From NCBI GenBank assembly GCA_944327255.1, contig CALVHA010000006.1, forward strand, positions 1 to 64,000: a DNA stretch of 64,000 nt, read 5' to 3'. This DNA comes from Candidatus Gastranaerophilales bacterium (GTDB lineage: Bacteria > Cyanobacteriota > Vampirovibrionia > Gastranaerophilales > Gastranaerophilaceae). The notes beneath the pieces were generated by a model. The model searched no databases, had not been told where the DNA came from, and saw nothing but the letters and a program-made list of their open reading frames with translations. Below, piece after piece: positions 33,544-42,532 of the stretch. Both the position numbers and the translations under genes were made by a program. The first letter of the stretch is position 1, and every line of letters begins with the position of its first letter.

Positions 33544-35544
33544 ATGCTTGTAAGAATGATACATAGTCATAGTTATATGCCAAACTTCACACGTCGATTA
33601 AGAAAGGACGAGGAACCGGAATATCGTTCCGCAATAAATGAAGCAAAAAGATATCTTGGAATAAAAAATATATCCATGATAATTCATGGTTCCTGTTACC
33701 CTGCGGGAGGGCAATTTGACGGTGGAATAGGTTCTCCGTTTTCCAAGCAGGCCGAAGAACTAATTAAGTTTGAAAAACTTCATGGTTTTAATGCGAATCA
33801 GTTAGGACCTATGGGAGAAGTTACAAGAGGGAATATTTCACCATATTCTGGTACAGTATTTGCAAAGAATCATTTATTTATAAATCTTAAAGAACTCACT
33901 ACACAGAAATACGGAAACATTTTATCTCCACAAACATATAGAAATGTTATTCTACAGAATTCCCAAAAAGAAAATCAAGGAACAAATTATACGTTTTCAG
34001 AATTTTTTGAGGCCTTTGAGATCTATGATATAGCACTAAAAGAAGCATATAAGAACTTTAAGCTTAAATTAAATATTGGTGATAAAACATTACAAAATCT
34101 AAACAAAGAATTTGAAAAATTCAAAGCCCAAAAAGGAGAAGAGTCTCTACAAGAAGGATTATTTCAGGTTCTGACCAGAATGTACGGAACAATGGACACT
34201 TCCGTTTGGGAAAAAGATGTTGATAGAAATCTCATCACTCTTCTTCGAAAAAGAGACCCAAAAGCAATAGAAAGATATAATCAGCTTACCTCAAGATATA
34301 AAAATGATATAGATACGTTTATTTTCGGACAATTCATCGCAGATAAACAAATGAAAGAAAATAAAGAATTTCGTGAAGATCTGGATTTTGTATATATTAA
34401 TGATTTGCTTGTCGGTTTTTCCCCAAGCGAAGAATGGATACACAGAGATGCCTTTTTAGAAGGGTTTAAGCTTGGTTGTCCTGACGGTGGGAAATTAGGC
34501 CCACAATTATGGGAGATTCCGGTATTAGACCCTAATAAATTATTTAATCAAGACGGGACACTTGGACCAGCAGGAAAACTTTTGAAAAATAAAATAGAAT
34601 CTGCATTTGAAAGTTGTGAAAACGTAAGAATAGATCATGCGTTAGGTCTTGTAGATCCATATATATATGATAAACGCTCTGTGTCAATAACAAACGGATA
34701 TTTAGACAGAAGTAAATTTTATGCAAATAATTTATCTAACCTCCCACATCTTGATCCAAACGGGAATTATAAGAAAATATTAGAAAGAATAGTACTACCT
34801 TTACTAAAAAAACACGATCTCAAACCAGAAGATGCCATTTGGGAAGATTTAGGAACTCAAACAGAGACATTTAAAAATATATATTATGCTCAGAATAAAT
34901 TACCAGGAATTACACAACTGGAGTGGTGCAGAGGAGAAAATTCTCCACATAACAATACGGCACTCATAGGATCTCATGATTCAGATCCTGCAATAAAAAT
35001 GATAAAAAAAGACTGGATTAGAAACCATGATGCATGGAATGTAGATTATTTATCTGGATACTTAAATTCTGATCCAACAAGAGAGAAGGATAGAGCGAAA
35101 TTTAAACAGAAAATTATAACTAATCCTATGGAACAGGTAAAAGCAAAATTTATGGAACTTTTTACAAGCGCCAATAACATCCAGATATCTTTTGCAGATT
35201 TCTTCGGAATAGATAAAACATATAATATTGGCGGAGTAGAATCTAACAATAATTGGAAATTACGTCTTAACAGCAACTATGAAGATACATATTACGACAA
35301 TCTTGAAAGCGACTTCCCAACAGCTCTTAATATGCCTGAAATTCTAAAAGGAGCAGTACAGGCAAAAATTGATCTTGAAGTAGTTCAAGCAAGCAAAGAC
35401 TGTCCTGAAGATACGGAAGTTTTCAGACGTGACCTTCATAAAAATATGGCACCTCTATTAGCAAGCCTTGATAAATTCGCCAACATTTTAAAAGAAAAAA
35501 CAGAACAGCCTGAAGAAGAAGAGCATATTAACATAACAGCATAG
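33544..35544 (+). CDS. malQ: divergent GH77 4-alpha-glucanotransferase
   Basis: MalQ-type enzymes move alpha-1,4-glucan segments between maltodextrins. The 666-residue product keeps the three catalytic carboxylates in context: nucleophile Asp364 in VRIDHALGLVD, acid/base Glu434 in IWEDLGTQT and Asp479 in IGSHDSDPA. SPYSGTVFAKNHLFINL near residue 100 and FIFGQFIADKQ are further family features. It diverges from typical MalQ in the usual RIDHFRG and THD..T sequences and has insertions, so acceptor preference may differ. AAGGG precedes the ATG. It follows the FlhA-domain gene after 49 bases and may be part of that unit. Confidence 0.75.
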   Translation: MLVRMIHSHSYMPNFTRRLRKDEEPEYRSAINEAKRYLGIKNISMIIHGSCYPAGGQFDGGIGSPFSKQAEELIKFEKLHGFNANQLGPMGEVTRGNISPYSGTVFAKNHLFINLKELTTQKYGNILSPQTYRNVILQNSQKENQGTNYTFSEFFEAFEIYDIALKEAYKNFKLKLNIGDKTLQNLNKEFEKFKAQKGEESLQEGLFQVLTRMYGTMDTSVWEKDVDRNLITLLRKRDPKAIERYNQLTSRYKNDIDTFIFGQFIADKQMKENKEFREDLDFVYINDLLVGFSPSEEWIHRDAFLEGFKLGCPDGGKLGPQLWEIPVLDPNKLFNQDGTLGPAGKLLKNKIESAFESCENVRIDHALGLVDPYIYDKRSVSITNGYLDRSKFYANNLSNLPHLDPNGNYKKILERIVLPLLKKHDLKPEDAIWEDLGTQTETFKNIYYAQNKLPGITQLEWCRGENSPHNNTALIGSHDSDPAIKMIKKDWIRNHDAWNVDYLSGYLNSDPTREKDRAKFKQKIITNPMEQVKAKFMELFTSANNIQISFADFFGIDKTYNIGGVESNNNWKLRLNSNYEDTYYDNLESDFPTALNMPEILKGAVQAKIDLEVVQASKDCPEDTEVFRRDLHKNMAPLLASLDKFANILKEKTEQPEEEEHINITA

Positions 35545-35555
35545 TTAGTATATAT

Positions 35556-35584
35556 TTGACGGAAGTTGAAATAAGAGTTAAAAT
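35556..35584 (+). promoter_or_regulatory. sigma-70-type promoter, leaderless start at 35591
   Basis: TTGACG (35556-35561), a 17-base spacer and TAAAAT (35579-35584). The -10 box ends six bases before ATG 35591, and no Shine-Dalgarno is present. Confidence 0.7.
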
Positions 35585-35590
35585 AATGAT

Positions 35591-36451
35591 ATGAAGAGGC
35601 TGTTATTAACATTGTTGGTATTAGGTTTATGCTGTTATATAAATCCGGCATTTACGGAAGAAAAGCCTGTTGAAGGAGATCAAAAGACGGAAGTTCGTTC
35701 AATTTTCATCTGGCAGATACCTGATACTACACCAGCTCAAACCGTTGATGAAGAACAAGAAATAGAAGAAAACACCCCAGAAGAAGATAACGAAACAGGA
35801 ATAGAAGAAGAGGAGATCCCTCTTTCTATGGATGATGATATCACAATGAAAGGGTATGTAGAGTATACAGAAGATGCAGATGCCATTTATTTGAAAGATG
35901 ATAACAACGAATTTGTCTTAAATCTTCGAGTACCACAAAAATTTGAACGTTGGAGCGCCACAGAAAGTACAACGTTACCTCAAACAACTTTTGCACAAAA
36001 TGTATATGCCAGATCAGGAGATTTAACATATAATATTGCTCCCGTTGATACTGGTGCAAGCATTAAGGAGGGGAATTTCTCGTTCGGAACATCTTATAAT
36101 GAAAGTATTGATACCTCTGATTTGGGATTTACAACATCATTTTATACAAAATATGACAGAAAACATTTTTCAATAAGTTCTTCATATGATAAAAACGCAG
36201 GAGTTGCATACAGTCGTGTAGTTGATAAATTTTCAATAACTCCGGAATTAAAACTTAATGAACACCTGTCATTAAAAAATGTTTTAACCTCAGATATAAC
36301 ACGTAACAGAAAACAAAATTCCCTTATCCTATCGATAAAACCAACAAATGATGACAGAGTTCGATTTGAATTCGGAGCAGGACAGACATATGACGAAAAT
36401 AAGGCAATGATTAAATCTGAAGTAAAATTTCAAACACAGTTTAGATGGTAA
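35591..36451 (+). CDS. putative outer-membrane beta-barrel protein
   Basis: The 286-residue product starts with a clear signal peptide (MKRLLLTLLVLGLCCYINPAFT), followed by a very acidic stretch (residues about 55-85, EEQEIEENTPEEDNETGIEE). From about residue 130 to the end, short alternating strands with aromatic residues (GNFSFGTSYNESID, LGFTTSFYTKYDRKHFSIS) lead to a C-terminal VKFQTQFRW. Ending a strand in Trp or Phe is the usual signal for BamA-dependent barrel insertion. No enzyme motif is seen. The promoter upstream predicts a leaderless mRNA. Confidence 0.6.
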   Translation: MKRLLLTLLVLGLCCYINPAFTEEKPVEGDQKTEVRSIFIWQIPDTTPAQTVDEEQEIEENTPEEDNETGIEEEEIPLSMDDDITMKGYVEYTEDADAIYLKDDNNEFVLNLRVPQKFERWSATESTTLPQTTFAQNVYARSGDLTYNIAPVDTGASIKEGNFSFGTSYNESIDTSDLGFTTSFYTKYDRKHFSISSSYDKNAGVAYSRVVDKFSITPELKLNEHLSLKNVLTSDITRNRKQNSLILSIKPTNDDRVRFEFGAGQTYDENKAMIKSEVKFQTQFRW

Positions 36452-36509
36452 AAAATAACTCTGGACAGTCTCAGGAATTTTTTATATAATAAGTCCAGGA
36501 GCCTTCAAA

Positions 36510-36947
36510 ATGGAACATAATCAAGAGAAAAGCACAACCTCAAAGGGAAGCAGTAATAAAAATAAACTTGCAGAAAAATCCAAAAAAAAATCCAAAAGAC
36601 ATAAACAAAAAATCGGAGTATACTATTCCTTCTTAACATTTGTTTTACTGTTTTGTCTTGTTCAAGTCGGCTTTGGTGTAATACTTAATATATCTAAAAC
36701 TATTTCCTATAAAGGAAAAATAAATACAATGGAAAGGGTTCTAGATGAGGCCGAACAGAGAAATAAAGATTTAAAAAGCGATATAAAACTTTTCTCTAAA
36801 ACATCAAGTCTTGAAGAAATTGCAAGAAATAATCTCAAAATGGCAGGAGAAAAAGAAGTTTTGATAATAATAAACAACCCTCCAGCTCCGCAAAACAAGA
36901 AAAAAGAAAAAAACAAACACGAAGATAAAGATAAAACGGAGAGATAA
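36510..36947 (+). CDS. DivIC/FtsB-like septum formation protein
   Basis: The 145-residue bitopic protein has a Lys-rich cytoplasmic N-terminus, one transmembrane helix (FLTFVLLFCLVQVGFGVIL, about residues 48-68), and a coiled coil (IKTMERVLDEAEQRNKDL-like) followed by SLEEIARNNLKMAGEKEVLI, which matches the DivIC/FtsB ending 'EE.AR..L.m...gE'. Such proteins join the divisome between early and late components. The C-terminal tail is Lys-rich. AGGAG precedes the ATG, and it shares one base with the next gene (TAATG). Confidence 0.75.
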   Translation: MEHNQEKSTTSKGSSNKNKLAEKSKKKSKRHKQKIGVYYSFLTFVLLFCLVQVGFGVILNISKTISYKGKINTMERVLDEAEQRNKDLKSDIKLFSKTSSLEEIARNNLKMAGEKEVLIIINNPPAPQNKKKEKNKHEDKDKTER

Positions 36948-38524
36948 TGTCTGAAAACGAAGAAATAATAAATTATATAAAACGTGCCTTTGAGCTGAAA
37001 TCACAAGAGTGCTACAAGCAGGCAATTGAAATGCTCTATAAAGCTCTGGCTTTAGAACCTGATAATATCGAAATTTTATTTCAGGTAGGAGAACTATATT
37101 ATTTACTTCATAATTATCCCCGTGCAATACAATACCCCGAAAAAATTCTGGCACTTGAGGAAAATCATCTTGATGCTTTAATTTTATTAAAAAATATATA
37201 CCTAAGACAAAATGAACTTATTACAGCCAAAGAGACAGCAGAAAAAATATACCGTCTGGCAGGCACAGATGAGAATCTTACATCTTTGATAAAAATATAC
37301 GGGCAACTTGGCTTAACAGATGAGCTGGAGCAATATACTTCTCAAATAGAACAAAGCGACAAATGTTTATATGAATATGCTTATGCGCTTTACAGAAATA
37401 AACAAATCAACCTAGCAGAAAAAACTTTGCAAAAAGCGTTATCACATAACCCTGAAAATGAAGATTGCAAAATTCTAATAGGGAAAATTCTGTTTGATGA
37501 AAATAAACTTGAAGAATCAAAAGCGGTTTTTGATAAATTCGGTAAAAATTCGCAAAATCCTGAAATATTAAACTATCAGGGGCTTTTTGAGATGGAAAAT
37601 ATGAATTTTATCGATGCTATTAAGGATTTTTCAAAAGCCTCAAACATAAATAAAAATAATCCAGTATATCTTTACAACCTTGCAAATGCATATTTCCTGA
37701 ACGGTTGGAAAGAAGAAGCCGTTTCTGCGTATAAAAAAGCAATATGTATATGTCCTGATAATCTTGATTACAGATATTCGCTTGCTTATTTGTATTATGA
37801 ATATAAAGACTATGACAAAGCTCAAAAAGAAGTTGATTTCATCCTTGAAACAGATGGAAAATATTATTCGGCAAGAGTAATAAAAGCATTGCTTTCTTAC
37901 CGAAATAAAAATTACCTTGATGCAGAAAAAATTCTTTTATCAAATATTAAAGACGGCTGTGATGATGATTACACATTATCCTCACTTGCAAAAATTGAAG
38001 TTGAGCTCGGGAAATTTGAGGCTGCACATAAATACATTCAAACCGTTACAGGAAGGAATCCTGAAAACTTAAGTTATAAAAGTGATTTAGGAGAGATTCT
38101 TATTAAAGAGAAAAAATATGAAGAAGCAGAAAATATTGCAAGAGAAATAATTTCAGAAAATCCTAATTATATATATGCTTATATTCTTGGAGCAAAATCT
38201 GCATATAATAATAAGGATTATAACCGCACAAAAGAATTTGCTCAGAATGCAATATCCACAGATATAAATTGTTCTGAAGGCTATTATTATCTGGCGCTTG
38301 TACGTATTGAAGAAAATGATTACGAAGAAGCCATTGAATGTATGAAGCGTGCAATTACATATGATGTAACAAATGCAAAATACTATGCTGAGATGGCAAA
38401 AATTTATAAATTAAACGGGGATATTAAAACCGCATTTGAATATGTAAAAGAGGCTGAAAGCATAAATCATTCGGAAGAATACAAAATTTTATACAGAGAA
38501 TACGCAAGTTTAAACAGAAGATAG
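36947..38524 (+). CDS. tetratricopeptide repeat protein
   Basis: The 525-residue product consists of about a dozen TPR-type helix pairs. Examples are CYKQAIEMLYKALALEPDNI, FIDAIKDFSKASNINKNNPV, EEAVSAYKKAICICPDNLDY and YEEAIECMKRAITYDVTNAK. There is no signal peptide or membrane helix, so it is probably cytoplasmic and acts as a protein-protein scaffold. Its start overlaps the stop of the DivIC-like gene, which suggests the two act together in cell division or envelope synthesis; this is inference only. Confidence 0.85.
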   Translation: MSENEEIINYIKRAFELKSQECYKQAIEMLYKALALEPDNIEILFQVGELYYLLHNYPRAIQYPEKILALEENHLDALILLKNIYLRQNELITAKETAEKIYRLAGTDENLTSLIKIYGQLGLTDELEQYTSQIEQSDKCLYEYAYALYRNKQINLAEKTLQKALSHNPENEDCKILIGKILFDENKLEESKAVFDKFGKNSQNPEILNYQGLFEMENMNFIDAIKDFSKASNINKNNPVYLYNLANAYFLNGWKEEAVSAYKKAICICPDNLDYRYSLAYLYYEYKDYDKAQKEVDFILETDGKYYSARVIKALLSYRNKNYLDAEKILLSNIKDGCDDDYTLSSLAKIEVELGKFEAAHKYIQTVTGRNPENLSYKSDLGEILIKEKKYEEAENIAREIISENPNYIYAYILGAKSAYNNKDYNRTKEFAQNAISTDINCSEGYYYLALVRIEENDYEEAIECMKRAITYDVTNAKYYAEMAKIYKLNGDIKTAFEYVKEAESINHSEEYKILYREYASLNRR

Positions 38525-38600
38525 AAAAATTTGCCTTATAAAAAAATCTAAGTATAATGTAAATATTGATTAGGGATAAGACTGGAGGATACAGGTTTAT

Positions 38601-39281
38601 ATGGATTTGAGAAAAATATTACTAACACTGGCCGCTGCAAATTTTCTTATGCTTGCACCTGCGAATGCTAAAAATAATAACGATGGCATAATTTTTCCAC
38701 AAAATTTTCCTGAAAAATATACAAAGGAATACATTGAAAGAATTACTCCTGTATACAAAAAAGTAGGGAAAGAACCTGTTATATATGTAGCATTGGATAT
38801 GTTAAAGGGGACAAACGGAGAATTTTCAAGGAATGCAATTCTTGGAAATAATTTAACACAGCGCCCGGTAAAGATAGAATTTAAAGATCTCGCAGAGATT
38901 AATCCGGAGTACAAATCATTTGACGCACTCGGCTGGAAAAAGGGCAAAAACCTTTATATATTTATAAACCCACGTCACAAAGATGCACCTCCGGGAGCAT
39001 TAGCCGCATTACTTTCGCACGAGGCTCTTCATCAGGATGAATACAATTCACTTGCGGAAGAAACTTATGCTTGGACAATGGAAGCTTCCGTCTGGTGCGA
39101 AATTTTAAGGGCATATCCTGAGAGTGATGAAAATTTACACCCTCTTGTGACAAGAGAAAACACTTTGAAAAAACTTTTCGAAAAAGGTAATTATTCAAAC
39201 AAATATATTAAAAAAACCGTACATTCAAATAAAGGTTACAAAAATCTGCCTGCAACATCGCCTGGATTTGAGGATTTATAA
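38601..39281 (+). CDS. exported protein with zinc-metallopeptidase motif
   Basis: The 226-residue product has a signal peptide (MDLRKILLTLAAANFLMLAPANA). Near residue 138 it reads LLSHEALHQDEYNSLAEETYAW: HEALH is an HExxH zinc motif, and the later Glu of LAEETYAW is spaced like the third ligand of gluzincin-type enzymes. The rest (FINPRHKDAPPGALAALL) is compatible with a small extracellular or periplasmic hydrolase. I cannot place it in a named peptidase family. AGGAGGAT lies upstream, and TATAAT near 38554 suggests a leadered mRNA. Confidence 0.65.
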   Translation: MDLRKILLTLAAANFLMLAPANAKNNNDGIIFPQNFPEKYTKEYIERITPVYKKVGKEPVIYVALDMLKGTNGEFSRNAILGNNLTQRPVKIEFKDLAEINPEYKSFDALGWKKGKNLYIFINPRHKDAPPGALAALLSHEALHQDEYNSLAEETYAWTMEASVWCEILRAYPESDENLHPLVTRENTLKKLFEKGNYSNKYIKKTVHSNKGYKNLPATSPGFEDL

Positions 39282-39359
39282 TAAAACCGAATTATTGAAG
39301 CTCTGATAGCTAAACAATTATTTTCACGGTTTAGTCTTATTACCTACTAAAAAAGTATA

Positions 39360-39388
39360 TTGATTAAAAAAATTCCTTGTTGTTAAAT
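39360..39388 (+). promoter_or_regulatory. promoter of ctpA, leaderless
   Basis: TTGATT (39360-39365), a 17-base spacer and TTAAAT (39383-39388). The -10 box ends six bases before ATG 39395. Confidence 0.55.
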
Positions 39389-39394
39389 ATTGGT

Positions 39395-40624
39395 ATGAAA
39401 AGAAAAGAGCTTTATATATTTATAGTCATGGTTTTCATGCTGTTTGTGCTTAATAAAGCATTTATGACAGCAAACAATCCGATTTACACATCTAATGAAG
39501 AGATGGTTAACCATGAATACATTTCTTCACAAAAGCTCTTTGACAATGTTTGGAGTATTGTAAAAACAAATTACTACGATGCCTCAATGAATGAACAATC
39601 ATGGTCCCGATGGAAAGACCATTATAGCGGGAAAATAAAAAACGATGAAGATGCAAAAGTTGCAATAGATACAATGCTCGCAAGCTTAAATGACCCGTAT
39701 TCCCGCTTTATGGACAAAGCAGAATACAACGATCAAAACACTTCAATTAACTCCAAAATAACGGGTATAGGTGTTAATATCTCAACTATTGCAGGGAAAG
39801 TACATATTATTAACGTAATTGAGGGAACCCCAGCACAAAGTGCCAATCTTCAAGCAGGAGATATTATCCTTGATATTGATGGGAAAGACGCAAACGGTCT
39901 TTCTGTCGCAGAAGTTGCAAATCTTGTAAGAGGCCCTGAAAATACGTCTGTACAGCTTACAATATTGAGAAATAATGATAAATTCACCAAAAGGGTTATG
40001 AGAAAAGAAATAAAAATCAAAACCGTAAAAAGTGAAGTTCAGAACAACATAGGCTACATTCAAATCTCAAGTTTTATAGGCTCTACAACTCCTAATGAAT
40101 TTTTAGAAGCAATGGAAAAAACAAAAAAAGCGGAAGGACTTGTAATTGATCTTCGAGGAAATACTGGAGGTCTATTGCCGAATGCAATATTTATCGCAAA
40201 TTTATTCATTCCTGAAGGGAAAATTGTAAGTATTGTCGGCAGAAACGGTTATAAATATGATATTCAGGCTCAAGAAACAGATCTTAATATAACAAAACCT
40301 GTCGTAGTTCTCGTTGACGGAGGCAGCGCAAGTGCGAGTGAAATTCTCTCTGGAGCGTTAAAAGATTATCATCGGGCCAAACTTGTAGGAACAAAAACAT
40401 TTGGCAAAGGTATGGTTCAAAAAATTATCCCTCTTGAAAACGAAACAGGCTTAAATCTTACGGTTGCCAAATATCTGACTCCCGCTGGGACAGATATAAA
40501 CAAAAAAGGGATAAAACCAGATGTTGAAGTCCAGTTTACAGAAAAAAATATCAGAAATCGCGAAGATGTTCAGCTTCAAACAGCAAAAAATATGCTTTCA
40601 AAAATGATTAGCAATAATAAATAG
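39395..40624 (+). CDS. ctpA: S41-family C-terminal processing peptidase
   Basis: CtpA-type proteases cut C-terminal tails of envelope proteins. From ATG 39395 the product has 409 residues: a signal anchor (LYIFIVMVFMLFVLNKAF), an N-terminal helical domain with DPYSRFMDKAEY, a PDZ domain (GIGVNIS to VRGPENTSVQLTILR), and the S41 core with LVIDLRGNTGGLLP, the Ser-containing GGSASASEILSGALKDY and the Lys in GTKTFGKGMVQ. The TTG 18 bases upstream is not used because the -10 box overlaps it. No Shine-Dalgarno is present. Confidence 0.93.
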   Translation: MKRKELYIFIVMVFMLFVLNKAFMTANNPIYTSNEEMVNHEYISSQKLFDNVWSIVKTNYYDASMNEQSWSRWKDHYSGKIKNDEDAKVAIDTMLASLNDPYSRFMDKAEYNDQNTSINSKITGIGVNISTIAGKVHIINVIEGTPAQSANLQAGDIILDIDGKDANGLSVAEVANLVRGPENTSVQLTILRNNDKFTKRVMRKEIKIKTVKSEVQNNIGYIQISSFIGSTTPNEFLEAMEKTKKAEGLVIDLRGNTGGLLPNAIFIANLFIPEGKIVSIVGRNGYKYDIQAQETDLNITKPVVVLVDGGSASASEILSGALKDYHRAKLVGTKTFGKGMVQKIIPLENETGLNLTVAKYLTPAGTDINKKGIKPDVEVQFTEKNIRNREDVQLQTAKNMLSKMISNNK

Positions 40625-40625
40625 G

Positions 40626-42293
40626 CTATTCGGAAATAATTAAACTATTTTCAGCTTTTAAAAATCGGTCAAGCAATATCGGAACATACTTTGAATGAAG
40701 TGCCGAGAAATCAAATACAAATTCGTTAAATCCGGCTTTATGAAGTTTTTCAACATCTTCAAAATCTTCTAATACCCTGTCTTCAAACATGTGCATTCTG
40801 CAAAATCCATCACATGTAAACGGAAAAACTTTATTTAAAGAAGGATCTTTTAGAGCAAAACCTCCCCTGTGGCAAGGTGCAGAACAGGATAATCTGGAGA
40901 TAATTGCACTGTCATTATTCAAAGGACACAAGCCCAGACTAGGAACTCTGATATTTCCTGCTATTGTATATTTTTTATTAGGAATAATATTTTTCAATTT
41001 TTTTGCGGTCTTAATCGCACTTTCAATATCCGTAAAAGAAGTAAAATCAACTGTCGATATGTGAGCAAGATTATTTAAACACTTAACTGACAAACTATTT
41101 AAAAGATTAATTCCCTGACCGATTTCTATAGGGATATGATTAATTTTATTATCGTTAATAAAAGCCCAAAAATATCCTATATTGTTAATAATAACGCTAT
41201 CAGGTTGAGGAGATGAGAGCATCAGTTGCTTTCCATATTCAAACACCCTGTCAAAATCACGTTCAATAAGAATTCTAGGAGTCGAAAGCTGGAATTTTAT
41301 ATCACGTTTATTACAAAATCTTTTAACTTTAGTAATAATTTCGCTAAAACTACTTGTAGAAAGGTCACAAGTTGAGAGAATTTCTCCATATTCAATAGAG
41401 TAAACCGGATTACAATCAATTTTTTTTATATACTTATCAAGTTCCTTAAGCTGAGCAAGCTCCGATAAACGCAGGTTAATCTTAAATTCGTCAGTCTTTT
41501 TATACTTAATTTCTCTATCAATTTTTGCACGTTTAATATTCCACTCAAATGTTTGAATATTCCTGCTGAATTTAAAATCTTTGCCTTCAGCACAAATCAT
41601 TTCTCCCGAAAAGTGATTAGTCTGATAAATACTTTTGCGAACATGTTTAAAAGGAAGTTTTTGATTTTTAAATAATTTTGGTTTATCCAGAATTTTTTGA
41701 ATAAGCTCAATAGCCTCAAGAATCTCGTCAGAATTAGCAAATTTCCCCTTGATAACTACCTTATCAATTGCACCTGATTTTTTAATATCTTCTGCGCAAT
41801 ATGGAAGATTATCAGTATCGATTGCAAGAGGGAGTTTTGTATATTTTTTAATTTTTTCAATATTTTTCATGTATATTTCTTCCGTAATAATAATTTCATC
41901 AACTTTATGGAAATTACTGATAAAATCTATTCCCGAAAGGTTATGAATATCAAAATAAGAATCAACTATAACTTTAAAAGGAAGATTAAATACCTTGATA
42001 GCTTCCAGAATGGCGAAACTGTTAATAAAGATCCCATCAATGCCTGCGGTTTTTAAAAACTTCAGCATCTTTTTAATTTCAGGTAAATTTTCCTCTGTAA
42101 TATCGTGTTTAAAATTAATATAAATTGAACAATTATTAGCTTTAGCAGAATTTACAAACTCTGTAACGTATTCAAAATTATTATTAAGGAATTTTTTATA
42201 ATAAACATAATAGTCTCTGCAAGCAGTAGACTTTGCGAAAACCTCAATATCCTCTGGCTTCTTAACAGGAGCCACAATCTTAATCTCTTTCAT
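40626..42293 (-). CDS. divergent U32-like peptidase-family protein
   Basis: The 555-residue product looks like two TIM-barrel-like halves. In the second, LGLCPLNND, CSAPCHRGGFALKD and FPFTCDGFCRMHMF supply a set of Cys spaced like the 4Fe-4S ligands of U32 proteins (RlhA, UbiU/UbiV), which hydroxylate RNA or ubiquinone precursors rather than cleave peptides. The N-terminal half (IKIVAPVKKPEDIEVF, IDGIFINSFAILEAIK) resembles the usual U32 opening but lacks its standard motifs. The assignment is therefore cautious. TATAAT (42305 to 42300, minus strand) ends six bases before the ATG, so the mRNA is probably leaderless. Confidence 0.55.
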   Translation of the reverse strand: MKEIKIVAPVKKPEDIEVFAKSTACRDYYVYYKKFLNNNFEYVTEFVNSAKANNCSIYINFKHDITEENLPEIKKMLKFLKTAGIDGIFINSFAILEAIKVFNLPFKVIVDSYFDIHNLSGIDFISNFHKVDEIIITEEIYMKNIEKIKKYTKLPLAIDTDNLPYCAEDIKKSGAIDKVVIKGKFANSDEILEAIELIQKILDKPKLFKNQKLPFKHVRKSIYQTNHFSGEMICAEGKDFKFSRNIQTFEWNIKRAKIDREIKYKKTDEFKINLRLSELAQLKELDKYIKKIDCNPVYSIEYGEILSTCDLSTSSFSEIITKVKRFCNKRDIKFQLSTPRILIERDFDRVFEYGKQLMLSSPQPDSVIINNIGYFWAFINDNKINHIPIEIGQGINLLNSLSVKCLNNLAHISTVDFTSFTDIESAIKTAKKLKNIIPNKKYTIAGNIRVPSLGLCPLNNDSAIISRLSCSAPCHRGGFALKDPSLNKVFPFTCDGFCRMHMFEDRVLEDFEDVEKLHKAGFNEFVFDFSALHSKYVPILLDRFLKAENSLIISE

Positions 42294-42338
42294 AGAGGTA
42301 TTATAATTCTTTTTTTTATATTTTGCAATAACATGGGC

Positions 42339-42366
42339 TTGAAAAACTAAGGAAATAGGTTATAAT
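42339..42366 (+). promoter_or_regulatory. promoter upstream of the third prepilin
   Basis: TTGAAA (42339-42344), a 16-base spacer and TATAAT (42361-42366). Transcription should start near 42373, leaving a leader of about 160 bases before the prepilin ATG at 42533. Confidence 0.65.
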
Positions 42367-42374
42367 ATAAGAGG

Positions 42375-42467
42375 ATGTCAATATATGCAAAACTCAATCA
42401 TAGCTTTATTTTTCATGAGGAGGAGAGGGCTTATCTAGCTCTAAGCTTGCTTTTTGACCGACTTTGA
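42375..42467 (+). CDS. possible 30-residue leader ORF
   Basis: ATG 42375 lies eight bases after a consensus -10 box, so it would be at the 5' end of the transcript. The frame encodes 30 residues (MSIYAKLNHSFIFHEEE, then RAYLALSLLFDRL) and stops at 42467, 65 bases before the prepilin start. GAGGAGGAGAGG inside it and a downstream GGCTTATCTAGCTC region could form structure. It may be a leader peptide or a chance frame. Confidence 0.3.
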   Translation: MSIYAKLNHSFIFHEEERAYLALSLLFDRL

Positions 42468-42532
42468 GACTAATTTGATTTATTCATATTAGCCATATTT
42501 GTATGCTTGGAATTAACATAAGGAGGATAAAA

